This document shows, piece by piece, positions 43,401-53,898 of a stretch of 64,000 bases of DNA (positions are counted from its first letter, which is position 1; each line of letters starts with the position of its first letter). The translations under genes were made by a program, and so were the position numbers. Source of the DNA: Hawksworthiomyces lignivorus (lineage: Eukaryota > Ascomycota > Sordariomycetes > Ophiostomatales > Ophiostomataceae). The stretch spans positions 248,001-312,000 of the forward strand of contig NTMA01000035.1 in NCBI GenBank assembly GCA_002917075.1, given 5' to 3'. A model generated the notes under the pieces. The model had not been told where the DNA came from. It made no database searches and worked only from the letters and a program-made list of their open reading frames with translations.

Positions 43401-45154
43401 TGTGGGCGTTTTCAAAGATTTGTCTTAGATAAGGGTCGAAGGAGTGAAAAGAAGCATGGAGACAAATACGAGAAGTATTTCGAAAGAACAACACCTAGAA
43501 GGCAAGTCTTGTCTTTATAAATATTGCATCTACCATTAGAACTATCTTGGCACTTTATTCTCCGAGTGTGGCTAATTGCTACGGATCAATTATGGTGGTG
43601 ATAAGGTCTAGGCCTCTCCGCAAAACTTTAATTTTCCTCCACATATTCGTTTTTTGCTTTCATCCTTCGTTTACCAGTGGTTTGCTCCAGATAGCCACCC
43701 GCGTCGGTAGACTTTGCAAAGAGAATCCAATATGACTGAAACTTATCCTTTTTCGAAGCGACAGGGGCAGGCTATTGAACGTGATGAAGACATGTGGGAA
43801 TAGGTGAATTTTGATCTAGGTTGAAAAATTACAGTTTTGAAAGAGCATCTATTACATAAATTAGTATAGAATTTATACAGAACTTACTTTACCTGGATTC
43901 CCATAGGTTAGATCTGAAAGAAAAAGAAAACGAGGAAGAACAAAGTATACGAAGGCGCTAGGCTCATTCCTAAGGCATAATAGTTACAAACCACGCCTAG
44001 TGTTATTAAACGCAGAAGACAAAGAAACTCGGAGAGGTCGATTCTATTTATCAGTGTTAAATTCATCACTGCTAATAACCTCACTGTTTGGAATAAGGGA
44101 AACTGAAATAGAAGCGACGAGAAGAAAAAAAGGCCATTTATGTAGACATGAATGTCCTAGAACCAAGGGAAAGAAAGAAGGATCAGCAGCTATTTGTGTT
44201 TATTCTCACAGGACTCTCTTATGTGCATTCAGCCTCATGAGCAAATACCGTCTACTACTAGTTATACAAATATTTTTATAACAGCTAGGTTTTTCTCGGG
44301 TGGCACTGATTGGAAAGAGCCTTAAAAAGTTCAATCTATTGTGGCTACGTTTTTCCTGGAGCAAACGCTGTGGACATGGAGCCTATTACCGTCCGGTTTC
44401 TTCATAAGAGTGTGAACTTGTTTGCAGCCTTTCAATAGAATTTCAACCCATACTACACCAACTTATTTCACGAACGACCACAGGTGTTGGAAAGCTCGGG
44501 ATCCCGTCCGCTCTCCCCTAGATAAACCAGCAACCGCCAGATTAGTAGCTGGGTCGGTGACGACCAGCGAATCCCCGGTGTTGTTCGTTTTATTTTATTT
44601 TCCCCCCTTTTTCTTCCTTTTCTTTAATGCCTCCCCCTTTTTTTGGTAGTTCAAAGAACATAAAATATGCTCTGCTCTGAGTTCTCGCATTTAGTTCTCT
44701 GATCTTCTAGTCTGTTTGACATGTTTTGTTATGAGTGTAGCTCGGCTAGTAATGCCGGCTTATACCAAAGCAGTCTAATAAGGCGGCACCTCCCCTTCCG
44801 CCCAGCGAGGCTGTTCAGTGTGTTTCTCCAAATGTTCTTTGTCAGAAACACGAGGTCAGCCAACCATCACGTCGGGTAAAGAAAGAGTCTATATTCTTGT
44901 TCCTGTTTGGGCTTCTTTTTCTGGGGAAGTCCACTACACTTGGGAAGTTGAGTTAGTTTCAATCTAATATCGAAACTCTCGACAACATACACAAGATCAT
45001 ATAAGAAATTAGATACTGCCAGTTTAAAAAAAGTCAACATGGAGTCCATTTCACGTTTTCTGGATTCTCATCTGGTGCACTTTTCTTGTCTCTATTTTGG
45101 CCGTATTTAGGAGTGTAATTTCTCTATTGATCTCCGTGGGCAATTCGTGCGAAA
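43401..45154. other. Intergenic between FKBP and AA9 genes (divergent)
   Basis: 1.75 kb between opposed start codons, AT-rich from 43780 to 44330. No gene is supported; the frames at 43547, 44000 and 44422 are short and featureless. It should contain both promoters. Confidence 0.5.
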
Positions 45155-46050
45155 ATGAAATCTTTGAGCATTTTTAGTCTGGTGGCGACGGCCGTCACGA
45201 CGGCTTCTGCGCACTCCATCTTCCAAAAGGTCTCTGTGGATGGCGCTGACCAGGGCCAGCTTAAGGGCGTGCGCGCACCATCAAGCGATTACCCCATTAT
45301 GGACGTGACCGATGCGTCTTTCGCCTGCAACAAGAATATACAGTACAAGGACGACACCATCATCACCATCCCAGCTGGTTCCAAGACGGGAAGCTGGTGG
45401 GGGCATGTGATAGGCGGTGCCCAGTCGGCCAACGACCATGATAATCCCATTGCTGCTAGCCACAAAGGTATGCAGGCGCTTGATGCTCGCTTTCTCATTG
45501 ACCACGTCTAACTAGCTGCCAGGTCCTATCATGGTTTACCTTGCAAAGGTTGATAATGCCGCTACGGCCGCCACCACTGGCTTGAAGTGGTTCAAAGTGG
45601 CCGAGCAAGGCCTGAACAATGGCAAATGGGCGGTCGATGACATGATCGCCAACAACGGCTGGCATTATTTCATGATGCCGTCCTGCGTGGCGCCCGGAGA
45701 CTATCTGATGCGCGTTGAGCTCATCGCTCTGCACGGCGCTGAGCGCCAGGGCCAGGCTCAGTTCTACATGGAATGCGCTCAGTATGTTGTCTTCTACAGA
45801 TTTAGCTTCTGCATCTTATGCCTTTATTCTCTTTCTATTTTAAATCACTTTCTTGATTCCTTTCTGACTATTTTGCAGAATTCGCATCACCGGCTCTGGT
45901 ACCAATACCGGCTCTAACTTTGCGAGCTTTCCCGGGACGTACAAGGCCACCGACCCTGGTATTCTCGTCAACATTTACGACAACAGTGGCCACCCCAACA
46001 ACGGCGGCCGTCCGTATACGATTCCGGGACCTCGTCCTATCACTTGTTAA
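45155..46050 (+). CDS. AA9 lytic polysaccharide monooxygenase
   Basis: Exons 45155-45467, 45523-45781 and 45879-46050 (introns 55 and 97 bp) give 247 residues. A 19-residue signal peptide ends TASA, leaving H20 as the mature N-terminus ([11 protein letters not shown]), the first histidine of the copper histidine brace. The second is H103 in [19 protein letters not shown]. The axial tyrosine is in [18 protein letters not shown]. The C-terminus ([20 protein letters not shown]) is typical and there is no cellulose-binding module. AA9 enzymes oxidatively cleave cellulose and related beta-glucans outside the cell. This points to a plant-degrading or plant-associated lifestyle. Confidence 0.95.
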
Positions 46051-47009
46051 ATAAGCACTTCTTTTTCATTTGATAACGTCATCTTCGACCCAGAAGTACG
46101 GCAAGCTACAGGTGGAACAATGTTTAGGTTGTATCTTCTCACTTCCAAGTGGGACATGTTTACATACGGCAACCGGCAGGCTCAATTATTGTTTGCCTCT
46201 CTTTCTTGTCATATGATCTTTTGATTGTATTTAATTTTATAAGTGTCGTTCTATGCATCTTATCGACCTTGGTGAAAGCTTTAGTAACGAACCAAGGTGC
46301 ACTCCGTGTCGCAGTTACTACATGTGCACTGGCTAGCTTTAGATCATATGGTGCATATCCGTGGAGAGAATCCAACTTCAATGCATGTAGGGATTCGTGA
46401 AACATGTGAGACATGCAAACACGAATCAAAATTCCCATCTCCTGCCACTGCTATAGCGCAGCAAACAGTTGTGGCAGCCAAACAAACAGCTTCGCAAGCA
46501 AGAGCTAAAGCTCAAGAGCGCGATACAAACTAAGTGAGTATTTGGGTCTCAAAATAAATAGGATGAGGGCTCTCGTCTTCATTCTCTTTGTTTGCTCGTT
46601 TCTAGCATCTTCAACATCAAGGCCTCCTTGCACTTCTAGTCTAATATATTGATTCTACGCTGTAATATTGACTGAAACTGGACAAATGCAAAGTTTTGCC
46701 GACCACCGACCATCATTCAACTCCTTCAGGTATTATACACAAAATCAACTTGTTAGGCATTTCTAGTCTTTATTTCAACAGGAAAGAAAAATTGCAACCT
46801 CTAAAGAAAGAAGCTTGGAAATAAGGCCGAGGTTCGAATTCTAATGAATTGGTCTGTTCTTTTCTATCAGTATGAAAAGCAATGTATCGTCGCTCTCATC
46901 AAGGCGACGCTGTCGAGACGTTTCAGGGAGCTCTGAAAGATTTCAGATATTGCTACCTCGCATTGCTTGATAACACGTCAATTCTTCGAAACAATCACAA
47001 GCCTTCAAT
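46051..47009. other. Intergenic, AA9 3' region to tRNA
   Basis: About 960 bp, AT-rich. A B-box-like GGTTCGAATTC near 46830 lacks the rest of a tRNA fold. No gene is supported. Confidence 0.5.
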
Positions 47010-47110
47010 GGCAGAGTGCCAGAGTGGTTAATGGGTGAGACTTGAATTACTAAACAATTCAATCCTATCTCATGGCTTCGGCCGCGCATGTTCGAACCAT
47101 GCCTCTGTCG
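47010..47110 (+). tRNA. tRNA-Ser (anticodon UGA) with 20-nt intron
   Basis: Acceptor arm GGCAGAG (47010-47016) pairs with CTCTGTC (47103-47109), with one G-U pair and discriminator G. D-arm CCA/TGG encloses GAGTGGTTAA. Anticodon stem TGAGA (47036-47040) pairs with TCTCA (47068-47072); the anticodon TGA is at 47043-47045. An intron of 20 nt lies one base 3' of the anticodon (47047-47066). A long variable arm (GGC TTCG GCC), as expected for serine tRNAs, and T-arm GCATG TTCGAAC CATGC complete the fold. Runs of T just downstream (47111-47127) serve as the RNA polymerase III terminator. Confidence 0.93.
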
Positions 47111-47607
47111 TTTCTTTTTTGCATTTTTTTGGCACTCCTTTCTGCACATTTTTCTTGGTATCTTATTCTTTAATTACCTGCCGAATGACACTTTTAATTT
47201 TTCTTCTCTAGTTGTAAAAAGTTAAATCGATTGTGAGCAAGAAGCAGATAAGATTTTTTTTTCTTTTCTTGGTCAACATGGGAAACGGCGTAGTCGCAGC
47301 GCTATATACCCTGGCGTCGAACAACGGTTGAACTACTCTTTAATAGTATAGCATCATTGCGAGAAGACGAGGCAAATGTGATCTCTCTTTTTGGTGCGAT
47401 TGTTCTCGCATCCTAAAAGCTAGAGTATTTGAAGAAAAATCCAATTTGTCTATGATGGCCTGGTTTCCATCCTACATTGACACGGTTCTCACAGCTTTTC
47501 GCTCTGCTTTCCGGGTCTCTGGTCTACTACTTCCCTCCTCCTCCTTCTTTTCCTACGTTTTCAACCCGCAACCTCACCCCATTCAATCGCCATGAATTTG
47601 ATCGCGC
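47111..47607. other. Intergenic, tRNA to lectin 3' end
   Basis: About 500 bp of AT-rich DNA with the polymerase III terminator T runs at its left end. No gene is supported. Confidence 0.5.
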
Positions 47608-48417
47608 TTATGAGGTGGCATCAGCCAGAGGCCAGTTGATACCCTTGTCACCGGCTCCGGCGTTGCCGAGACCAGCGCATGAGTACAGGCCGACAGGGTT
47701 GTTGGCGGTAGCGCGCATGTACTGGAGGTCGATGCATTCCTCTGCGGACCGGGTTAGCAAGAGCTGCTTCACGAAACCAAAAAAAGGCCGAGTTCATCCT
47801 ATGCATATAAATGGGGACATTGAAAAGGGAATAGAACATACGCGGGCTCGAGGCAGCCACAGCAATGCGGCCGTCGGTCTTGACATCCCATTTCTGGCCG
47901 TCGGCGGAGTCGGAGCAGTCGTTGACATAGATGTTGGCCATGTCCTTCCAGTTGGCTATGCAGAGAGAAAGTCAGTTAGTGCCTGGCTGAGAGGGAGAAC
48001 TTCTGTCTCATCGGTCTCTTTTTTTTCTCCACTCGCGTTAGACGTACTCTTTGCGCCAGCGTCAAGGCACAGGGTGGTGCCGGCCAGCTGGATCTTGGAG
48101 GAGGTGTCGCCCGGCTTGATGTACCACTGCTGCTCTGGCTTGTTGTTCAGGGTTTGGCTATTTTGTGCATTGTCAGCTCGTGAAGGCCATCCCTTCCTGA
48201 CGAGACAAATTCCCTTGTCACAGATTCGTTTCGAAGAAGAGAGAGGGAGCATATCGGTCACCTACACAACAATGGTGCTGCCGCTCTTAGCAGACTTGGG
48301 CACGACCACAAACTTGGTGTTGACGTTGGACGTGATGTAGACGGTCTTGTAGCCGGCGGGGACATCGGCGAGGCTGACGGCGGCGAGCGCCAGGACGGCG
48401 AGCGAGGTAAAGATCAT
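47608..48417 (-). CDS. Small secreted beta-trefoil (ricin-B-like) lectin
   Basis: Four exons, 48417-48266, 48157-48048, 47955-47842 and 47741-47608 (introns 108, 92 and 100 bp), encode 169 residues. A signal peptide (MIFTSLAVLALAAVSLA) is followed by three trefoil repeats with the Q-x-W-like signature: QQWYI at residue 60, QKWDV at 108 and INWPL at 160. Each follows a Cys-containing strand (TTLCLDAG, VNDCSD, ECIDLQ). This is the architecture of small fungal secreted carbohydrate-binding proteins with a ricin B-type fold. Only the binding module is present and no enzymatic domain. The ATG at 48417 was chosen because the signal peptide starts there; the frame is open for 50 further codons upstream without family content. 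The sugar bound cannot be predicted. Confidence 0.85.
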
Positions 48418-50082
48418 GACGGCGGCAGGAGCGACGAACGACAGGGTCAGCGGCGTATGACTAGCAGGGTGAATGCGCACAGGCTGGGCTAGCAAGTCTT
48501 GGATGGTCTGGCGTCGAGTGGAGAGCGATGAAAAGGCAGGATTTTTGGGGCAGAGAGCCGTGGACACAGGCAGAGAGGGACAAAGTGCTTATATGTGGGC
48601 TCCCGGTCCACCCCTGGAAGCGGGCGGAGAGAGGAAGACCAGACGAAATGAGGAGAAGAGAGAGAGAAAGACAGAACAGAAAGGTAATAAGGTCCAATTT
48701 CCGGAAAGCGCTCATCTACAGTGTACAAACCGGGTGGTTAATTAATACGCCCCCAGGACAAGAACGATATTAGGATGGCGAGAGGGAGGGAAGGAGAGCA
48801 GTAGTTGTCGACAGTGGCAATGGACACAGCAGCAGCTCCAGAACGATCTAAGTCACCATATTAATCTACATTACGATAAGGTGGGAATAAAAAAACAGCT
48901 CTCTTCTGATGTCAATAAACTTTCTTTATTGGGGCTCTCTTTCTCGGAAGCAAGAGGCGCAGGTGTACACGACAGCTCCTCGCCTGTAAACAAACAGAAG
49001 GAGATACACTCTCTTAGATGGTGATATGATATGAGCTCGGGAAACATGACCCCGGACAACCAGAAAAAAAAAACAATACCACTCTCGCTTGGCCACGGAG
49101 GGTGATCGCCGGCAGATGCCATGAGGAGGACGAGGAAAGACGAGTGGGAGCAAGAGCCAGAAATAGCACGCTGTATTCAAACTGCTTATATTTGTATTAA
49201 TAGTGCGTTCATTAAGAAGCAGCATTTGGGGTCTTGGCTAATGTACGATATGTTGAACAATTCCTCGCTGCCACTGTAATTATATCTCCGCTGCTATCGT
49301 CGGTAGGAAAGAACATCAGCCGAAGGATAAAATCGAACCTATTTTGTTTTTTCTCCTTTTGTCTCCTGCCCCCGCTTCCCCACAGAGACAGAAAGAAGGG
49401 GGAAAGTTAAACTCTACGGGCTCAATAGAGGGCTCGACGAATTCTGCTGGCTTCCGCAAGCATCTCTGGAGCGGGTAAATATAAACAGGATTCGTACCAA
49501 GACATGGGACGCTGCTTGAGTGCGGATTCGATTTCAATGGCCTCAAAACTGAAGAATGGATCACGTGGAAGATAATTTGCTTGGAAATGGACATGCCGGC
49601 GAGAGGAAAGCTCAATAAGCAGGATGACGATGTACGATCCTCTCTGCCTCTTATGAAAATTAATGATTGTCTGCCAAGACTTCAGAAACCAGAAGAAGGT
49701 TCCCATCGCCTTGTTTTGGACCCACGATACTCTTAAGAGATATAATTACCGTGTTTCGTATTTCCCGTTTTCTATCCTATTGTGTATAGTGCCTCTTGGA
49801 AAGAGGAAGATGAGCCTGCGTGTGTCTGTGTGTGTCCGTACAAATTAACCTCGCTACCCTTTGAGCTGTTTGTTTTTAGAAATCTGAGCTATCCTTCAAA
49901 AAAAAAAAAAAATAGCGCCATGCATCATATCCATGAAAAAGAAAAAGGAAAAAAGAAAAATTACAAGTACTTATAGGACAGCACAGAAGAGAAGACGAAC
50001 GAAAAAAAAAAGGTGCCGCCGACAAAAACAGCTCAGCGGTCACACCTCCCCCTCTGCATCTCCACGCCGCAGCCACCGCCGC
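48418..50082. other. Intergenic, lectin promoter to GT90 3' end
   Basis: About 1.7 kb. The first 350 bp hold the lectin promoter and are purine-rich on the plus strand. No frame in the remainder has family resemblance. A run of 13-14 A is at about 49898-49911. Confidence 0.5.
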
Positions 50083-52092
50083 TCAGTCTACTAGGTCCTC
50101 GACAAAGGCGAGCCGGTCCCGCTTGTCGTCGACGACGCGGGCGTACTCGAGCAGCAGGCGCCAGACGTAGAGGCGCATGTCGTCGCGGCGCAGGACGGAC
50201 TCGGCCCAGATGCGGCTCTCGTCGGCGATGCGGCGGGCGGCGGCGTCGCGGCGGCGGTAGCCGGCGTTGTCAGAGGCGCCGGCGGGGCCGGGCAGGAAAT
50301 AGTCCATGACGGCGTACAGGTCCATGTAGGAGCTGTCAAAGGGCACGTAGTGGACCCAGGGCACCAGGCGGTCGTCGTGCCACTCGGCGTAGATGGTGGC
50401 CTTGAGCGGCAGGCTGGTGGAGCGCAGGAAGCTGCGCCAGCGCGCGCTGTACGAGTTGCCGTCGACGTCGGGCAAGAACTTGTAGTCGTACTGCTCCTTC
50501 ATGGGCATGCCGGGGGTGACGGCCAGCAGCGGGCTGGTGTAGCCGCAGGTGAGGATCTTGTCGCCGGCGTCGTCGCGCGCGCCCGGGAAGCACTCGAGGT
50601 CGACGAAGCCGACGTCGGAAAAGGAGGCCAGCCACTCGCCTAGGCGGCTGCCGCGGCGCGCGCTCAGCTCCGGGTAGGCGGCGGCGAGGGCCTCGGGCTG
50701 CAGGCGGAAGGTGGGGCCGGCCTCGGCGAGACCGCCCTCGACGGCGCCCACGGTGGTGCCGTTGGTCATCTGCACCCAGCGGTGGCGGTGGAAGTGCCAC
50801 CAGTTGTCGGCCTTGTTGCGGCCGCCCGAGGCGGTGCCGCGCCAGACGAGACCGCTCTTCTTGTCGTCCCAGCGCGCGCCGTGGGTGGCGCCGCCGCTGT
50901 AGAAGGGGTCCTCGGTCAGGTACATGGCGCCGGGGATGAGGATCTCGTTGTTCTGGGGCAGCTTGCAGCCGGCGAACATGGGCAGCAGGTCGTGGCTGGT
51001 CGACATGCTGACGCTCTCGACAAAGGTGCCGTGCATGCCGCGCAGGTAAGGCTGCAGGCAGGGGTCGCGGGCGGCGGAGACGTTGGCGACGAAGCCGTCG
51101 CGCGTGTAGGCCGGGTTGGGCGCGGTGGGGTAGTCGATGGGCTGGTCGAACGACGCCAGGGCGGTCGCGTTGCGGGCGGGGCTGTCGGGCGGACAGGCGG
51201 CGGCCAGGTGGTTCCAGAAGCCGTTGGCGTCGTCGGTGATCCACGAGTGCACGTAGGGCGCGGCCTCAACCTCGGCGGTATCGACGTCGGCCAGGCCCGA
51301 GTAGACGTCGGTGGTGTCGCGCGGGCGGCGCATACGGCGCGTGGCCTGCTCCTCCTGCACGTACTCGCTGATCTTCTCCCAGGGCACCAGCAGGCGCGTC
51401 TCGTCCATGACGTTGACGACCATGTCCAGGTCCGGCAGGTGGACGGCCATCTCCTTGACCAGCTCGGCCCAGTGCTGGATCCACTGCGGGCGGTTGGGGT
51501 TGTCGGTGATGAACTCGGCCTTGCCGTTGCGGACGCGGATCTGCTGGGGCTGAGTGTGGGTCTGGCGGCGCATCTCGCGCGGGTTGAGGGCCCAAAATGG
51601 CGCGAGGTCGCGGTAGATGTGGTCGAAGAAGTCCTCGATGACGACGGCGTCGGCCTTCTTCGCGGCGTCGAACCAGGCGCGGAAGCCTGGCGGCGGATGG
51701 CGCCGGCGGCGCTCGCGGTAGCGGGAGGCGGCCTGCTCCAGCGTGAGGGAGCGCTTGCCGAGGAGGGTTTTGAACCGGGTGCGGCTCTCTTCGATCAAGC
51801 CGTCGATGGGGTGGTACTGGGCGCTGCCGGTCGCATCGGAGGGTGGCGTTGTGCCGCTAGCTGCGTCGCCGGGCATTGTGCTGCCAGAATGCGAGTCGCT
51901 GTCGGGGCTCGACGTTTCCGGCGGGCTCGTGAACTTGTCACTGACCTGCCCGGGCGCCGCGTCCTCGTCGGTCCATGGACGCGGAGGTGACGGAAGCCAC
52001 GACGGCCGGCCGTACAGAAGAATAGTGTATAGGGTGAAGAAGGTAAAGATGCTAATGAAAAGCAGCCGCTGCCAGCCGCGAAGAACGGCCAT
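50083..52092 (-). CDS. GT90 / CAP10-type glycosyltransferase
   Basis: An intronless frame of 669 residues from ATG 52092 (MAVLRGWQRLLFISIFTFFT). It is a type II membrane protein: short cytosolic tail, one membrane segment at about residues 9-27, a Pro/Ser/acidic stem, then a large lumenal domain. The domain carries CAP10/GT90 blocks such as FWALNPREMRRQ, LPQNNEILIPGAMYLTEDPF, KKSGLVWRGTASGGRNK, HFHRHRWVQMTNGT, MKEQYDYKFLPDVDGNSYSARWRSFL, given here in pieces, and the final LVPWVHYVPFDSSYMDLYAV. GT90 enzymes transfer xylose or glucose to glycans or proteins in the Golgi or ER; Cryptococcus Cap10-type proteins act in capsule and wall glycan synthesis. Coding GC is very high. The acceptor is unknown. 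Confidence 0.92.
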   Translation of the reverse strand: MAVLRGWQRLLFISIFTFFTLYTILLYGRPSWLPSPPRPWTDEDAAPGQVSDKFTSPPETSSPDSDSHSGSTMPGDAASGTTPPSDATGSAQYHPIDGLIEESRTRFKTLLGKRSLTLEQAASRYRERRRRHPPPGFRAWFDAAKKADAVVIEDFFDHIYRDLAPFWALNPREMRRQTHTQPQQIRVRNGKAEFITDNPNRPQWIQHWAELVKEMAVHLPDLDMVVNVMDETRLLVPWEKISEYVQEEQATRRMRRPRDTTDVYSGLADVDTAEVEAAPYVHSWITDDANGFWNHLAAACPPDSPARNATALASFDQPIDYPTAPNPAYTRDGFVANVSAARDPCLQPYLRGMHGTFVESVSMSTSHDLLPMFAGCKLPQNNEILIPGAMYLTEDPFYSGGATHGARWDDKKSGLVWRGTASGGRNKADNWWHFHRHRWVQMTNGTTVGAVEGGLAEAGPTFRLQPEALAAAYPELSARRGSRLGEWLASFSDVGFVDLECFPGARDDAGDKILTCGYTSPLLAVTPGMPMKEQYDYKFLPDVDGNSYSARWRSFLRSTSLPLKATIYAEWHDDRLVPWVHYVPFDSSYMDLYAVMDYFLPGPAGASDNAGYRRRDAAARRIADESRIWAESVLRRDDMRLYVWRLLLEYARVVDDKRDRLAFVEDLVD

Positions 52093-53898
52093 TGCGGGCT
52101 CTTTTTGGAGGAGAGGGAGGAATGAGCAGTTGGGCAACAGGAGGCAATATGCGATAGACTCTATACGTCCATGTTCCCATGTACCACTGGTGGTATATAG
52201 AACGCGTGAGCAGGATTGAGCAATAACAGCGGCAAGAACAGGAAAAAAAAGAAGGAATAAAAAAAAGGAATAAAAAAAAGAAGCAAATGAAATGGGAACA
52301 AAATAGCCAGAGGAAAAAAAGGCAACAAGAACAAGCAAAAGTCAAAGACTAGCGATAAAACGAAAAGCTTGACTTTTGGTGGAGGACTTGGCAGCTAGAT
52401 GTTGGTTAGTGCGAGTTTCTTGCGCCCTGCCCCTTTCTCTTCATCGTTTGCCTCCCGTATCAGGAAATTGGAACTGAACTATTAATTGAGGCTTGCTCTA
52501 TTGCATGATTGCGTGAGCTGAGGCGTCCCTCCCCACGAACTGTGGCCACCAACCGGGAACGTGCCTAGGTCCTATTTGAGGCTTGAGAGAAATTGGACGT
52601 TGGTTCCGAAAACGACCAGCCAATGGGTCCAAGGCCGGAGATAATTAAGACGCTGTGGGAGAGAACTCTGCTGCTGCTCGTCCCAGGGGTGTATCCATGC
52701 ACATTACAATGTTGTAGCGACGAGCACAGCCATTCGACCAGAAGTGTGAGCAGTTGCTCCGCAGAGGTGGCACCCAAGACGGCGAATTTGCGTTCAAGCT
52801 GCACTGCAAACCAGGCCAGCTGCTTGGCAGGAGAGCTCTTCATACTTCGCAGACAGAGACAGTCTAGAAATCTCATACGACGGATACCTTCACGGGCGAT
52901 CTTGGCAGTGGAGACAAGGAGCGGCCGCTAAGATTAACGCTAAACCCGGTCGCTGGACTCGATGGCATGCTGGAAGTGCGGGCAGTGGCAGTGCACGGAA
53001 ATCATGGAGCTCGGCCCCTGTGAGAACGGCTCAATGTGGGTAATCGGAGCAGTGAGTGGCCTAAAATTGGGAATTGGGTATGGAATACTCCGTAGATAAG
53101 GAAGGGCGTTACATGAGGGCCCTCTGCATGTCTTTCGGTATAAGCATTGAAGATGGAACTGATATTTTGTGGGTGTCTGTGAATTGGGCGGAAGTGTATG
53201 ACTTGGTACGAGGACTCTATATCACAGTTAAGGGATCGACAGTGGAAACAGATAGCAGAACGACGCTACCATAGAAAAGTGAATATTACAGAGAAAGAAC
53301 GACCAGCCCGGTAATAGGGACGTCGTACTTGATGCTTGTTTCCTGTTTCATGTACCTATATACCACTGCAGTGTAGGGCACGAGTTAACGCACCTGCAGA
53401 CTACCGTAGCCGAATTTAGGCAGGTGCTCAGCAACTTTTTGGGCCGTTCCAGCAGGTAATAAAGCGCGATCGCCAAACAGATTCCCACAACCAGGAAACT
53501 GGCAACGCCATTATTAGAACTAAGCCCGAATGACTAATCAGCGCGTCATTACTAGATTAACCCCACTTGCTCACAGCGAAAAGGCCGTCTTTAATGGTGT
53601 TTACACGCGACGCGACTAATTTTCAAAAAAAGGCAGGAAGCCATTGGAATATTGCAATTGCGATTAGGAAAGAAGGAAGCAGGCGGTCACGAGAAACGTC
53701 ATCAACTCCTTGATCACACCTCAGCATCTTGACACTTAATTGAGGAAACAAAAAGGGAAAAAGAAAGAAAAGAAAAGAGCTGAAAAAGAAAGCAAGAGAG
53801 CGAGAAAGCGAAGAAAGCGAAGAAAGCGAAGAAAGCGAGCCGGCTACGTCCATTCCGTCCCATCCCATGTCTCGCCTCTGTTCGCCGCGGTCCCGTCC
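52093..53898. other. Intergenic between divergent GT90 and dpb11 genes
   Basis: About 1.8 kb between opposed start codons. On the GT90 side (52220-52340) there are A-rich runs. On the dpb11 side a purine-rich leader with a 9-bp tandem repeat precedes the ATG. No gene is supported; the frames near 52590 and 53074 are short. Confidence 0.5.
53801..53838 (+). repeat. GAAGAAAGC tandem repeat in the dpb11 leader
   Basis: About four imperfect copies of a 9-bp unit (GAGAAAGCGAAGAAAGC...) end roughly 60 bp before the dpb11 ATG, inside a longer purine-rich stretch starting near 53740. Being immediately upstream of the start codon, it is probably in the 5' untranslated region. Confidence 0.8.

Noticed and set aside
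46826..46845. B-box-like GGTTCGAATTC
   Set aside because: No matching T-stem, A box or acceptor arm can be folded.
50782..51990. 402-codon antisense frame opposite the GT90 gene
   Set aside because: Val/Gly/Ala/Arg-rich shadow of GC-rich coding sequence, no motif.
52936..52952. Near match to the cluster motif on the minus strand (CGGGTTTAGCG)
   Set aside because: One base short and outside the cluster, between GT90 and dpb11; kept as a probable chance match.
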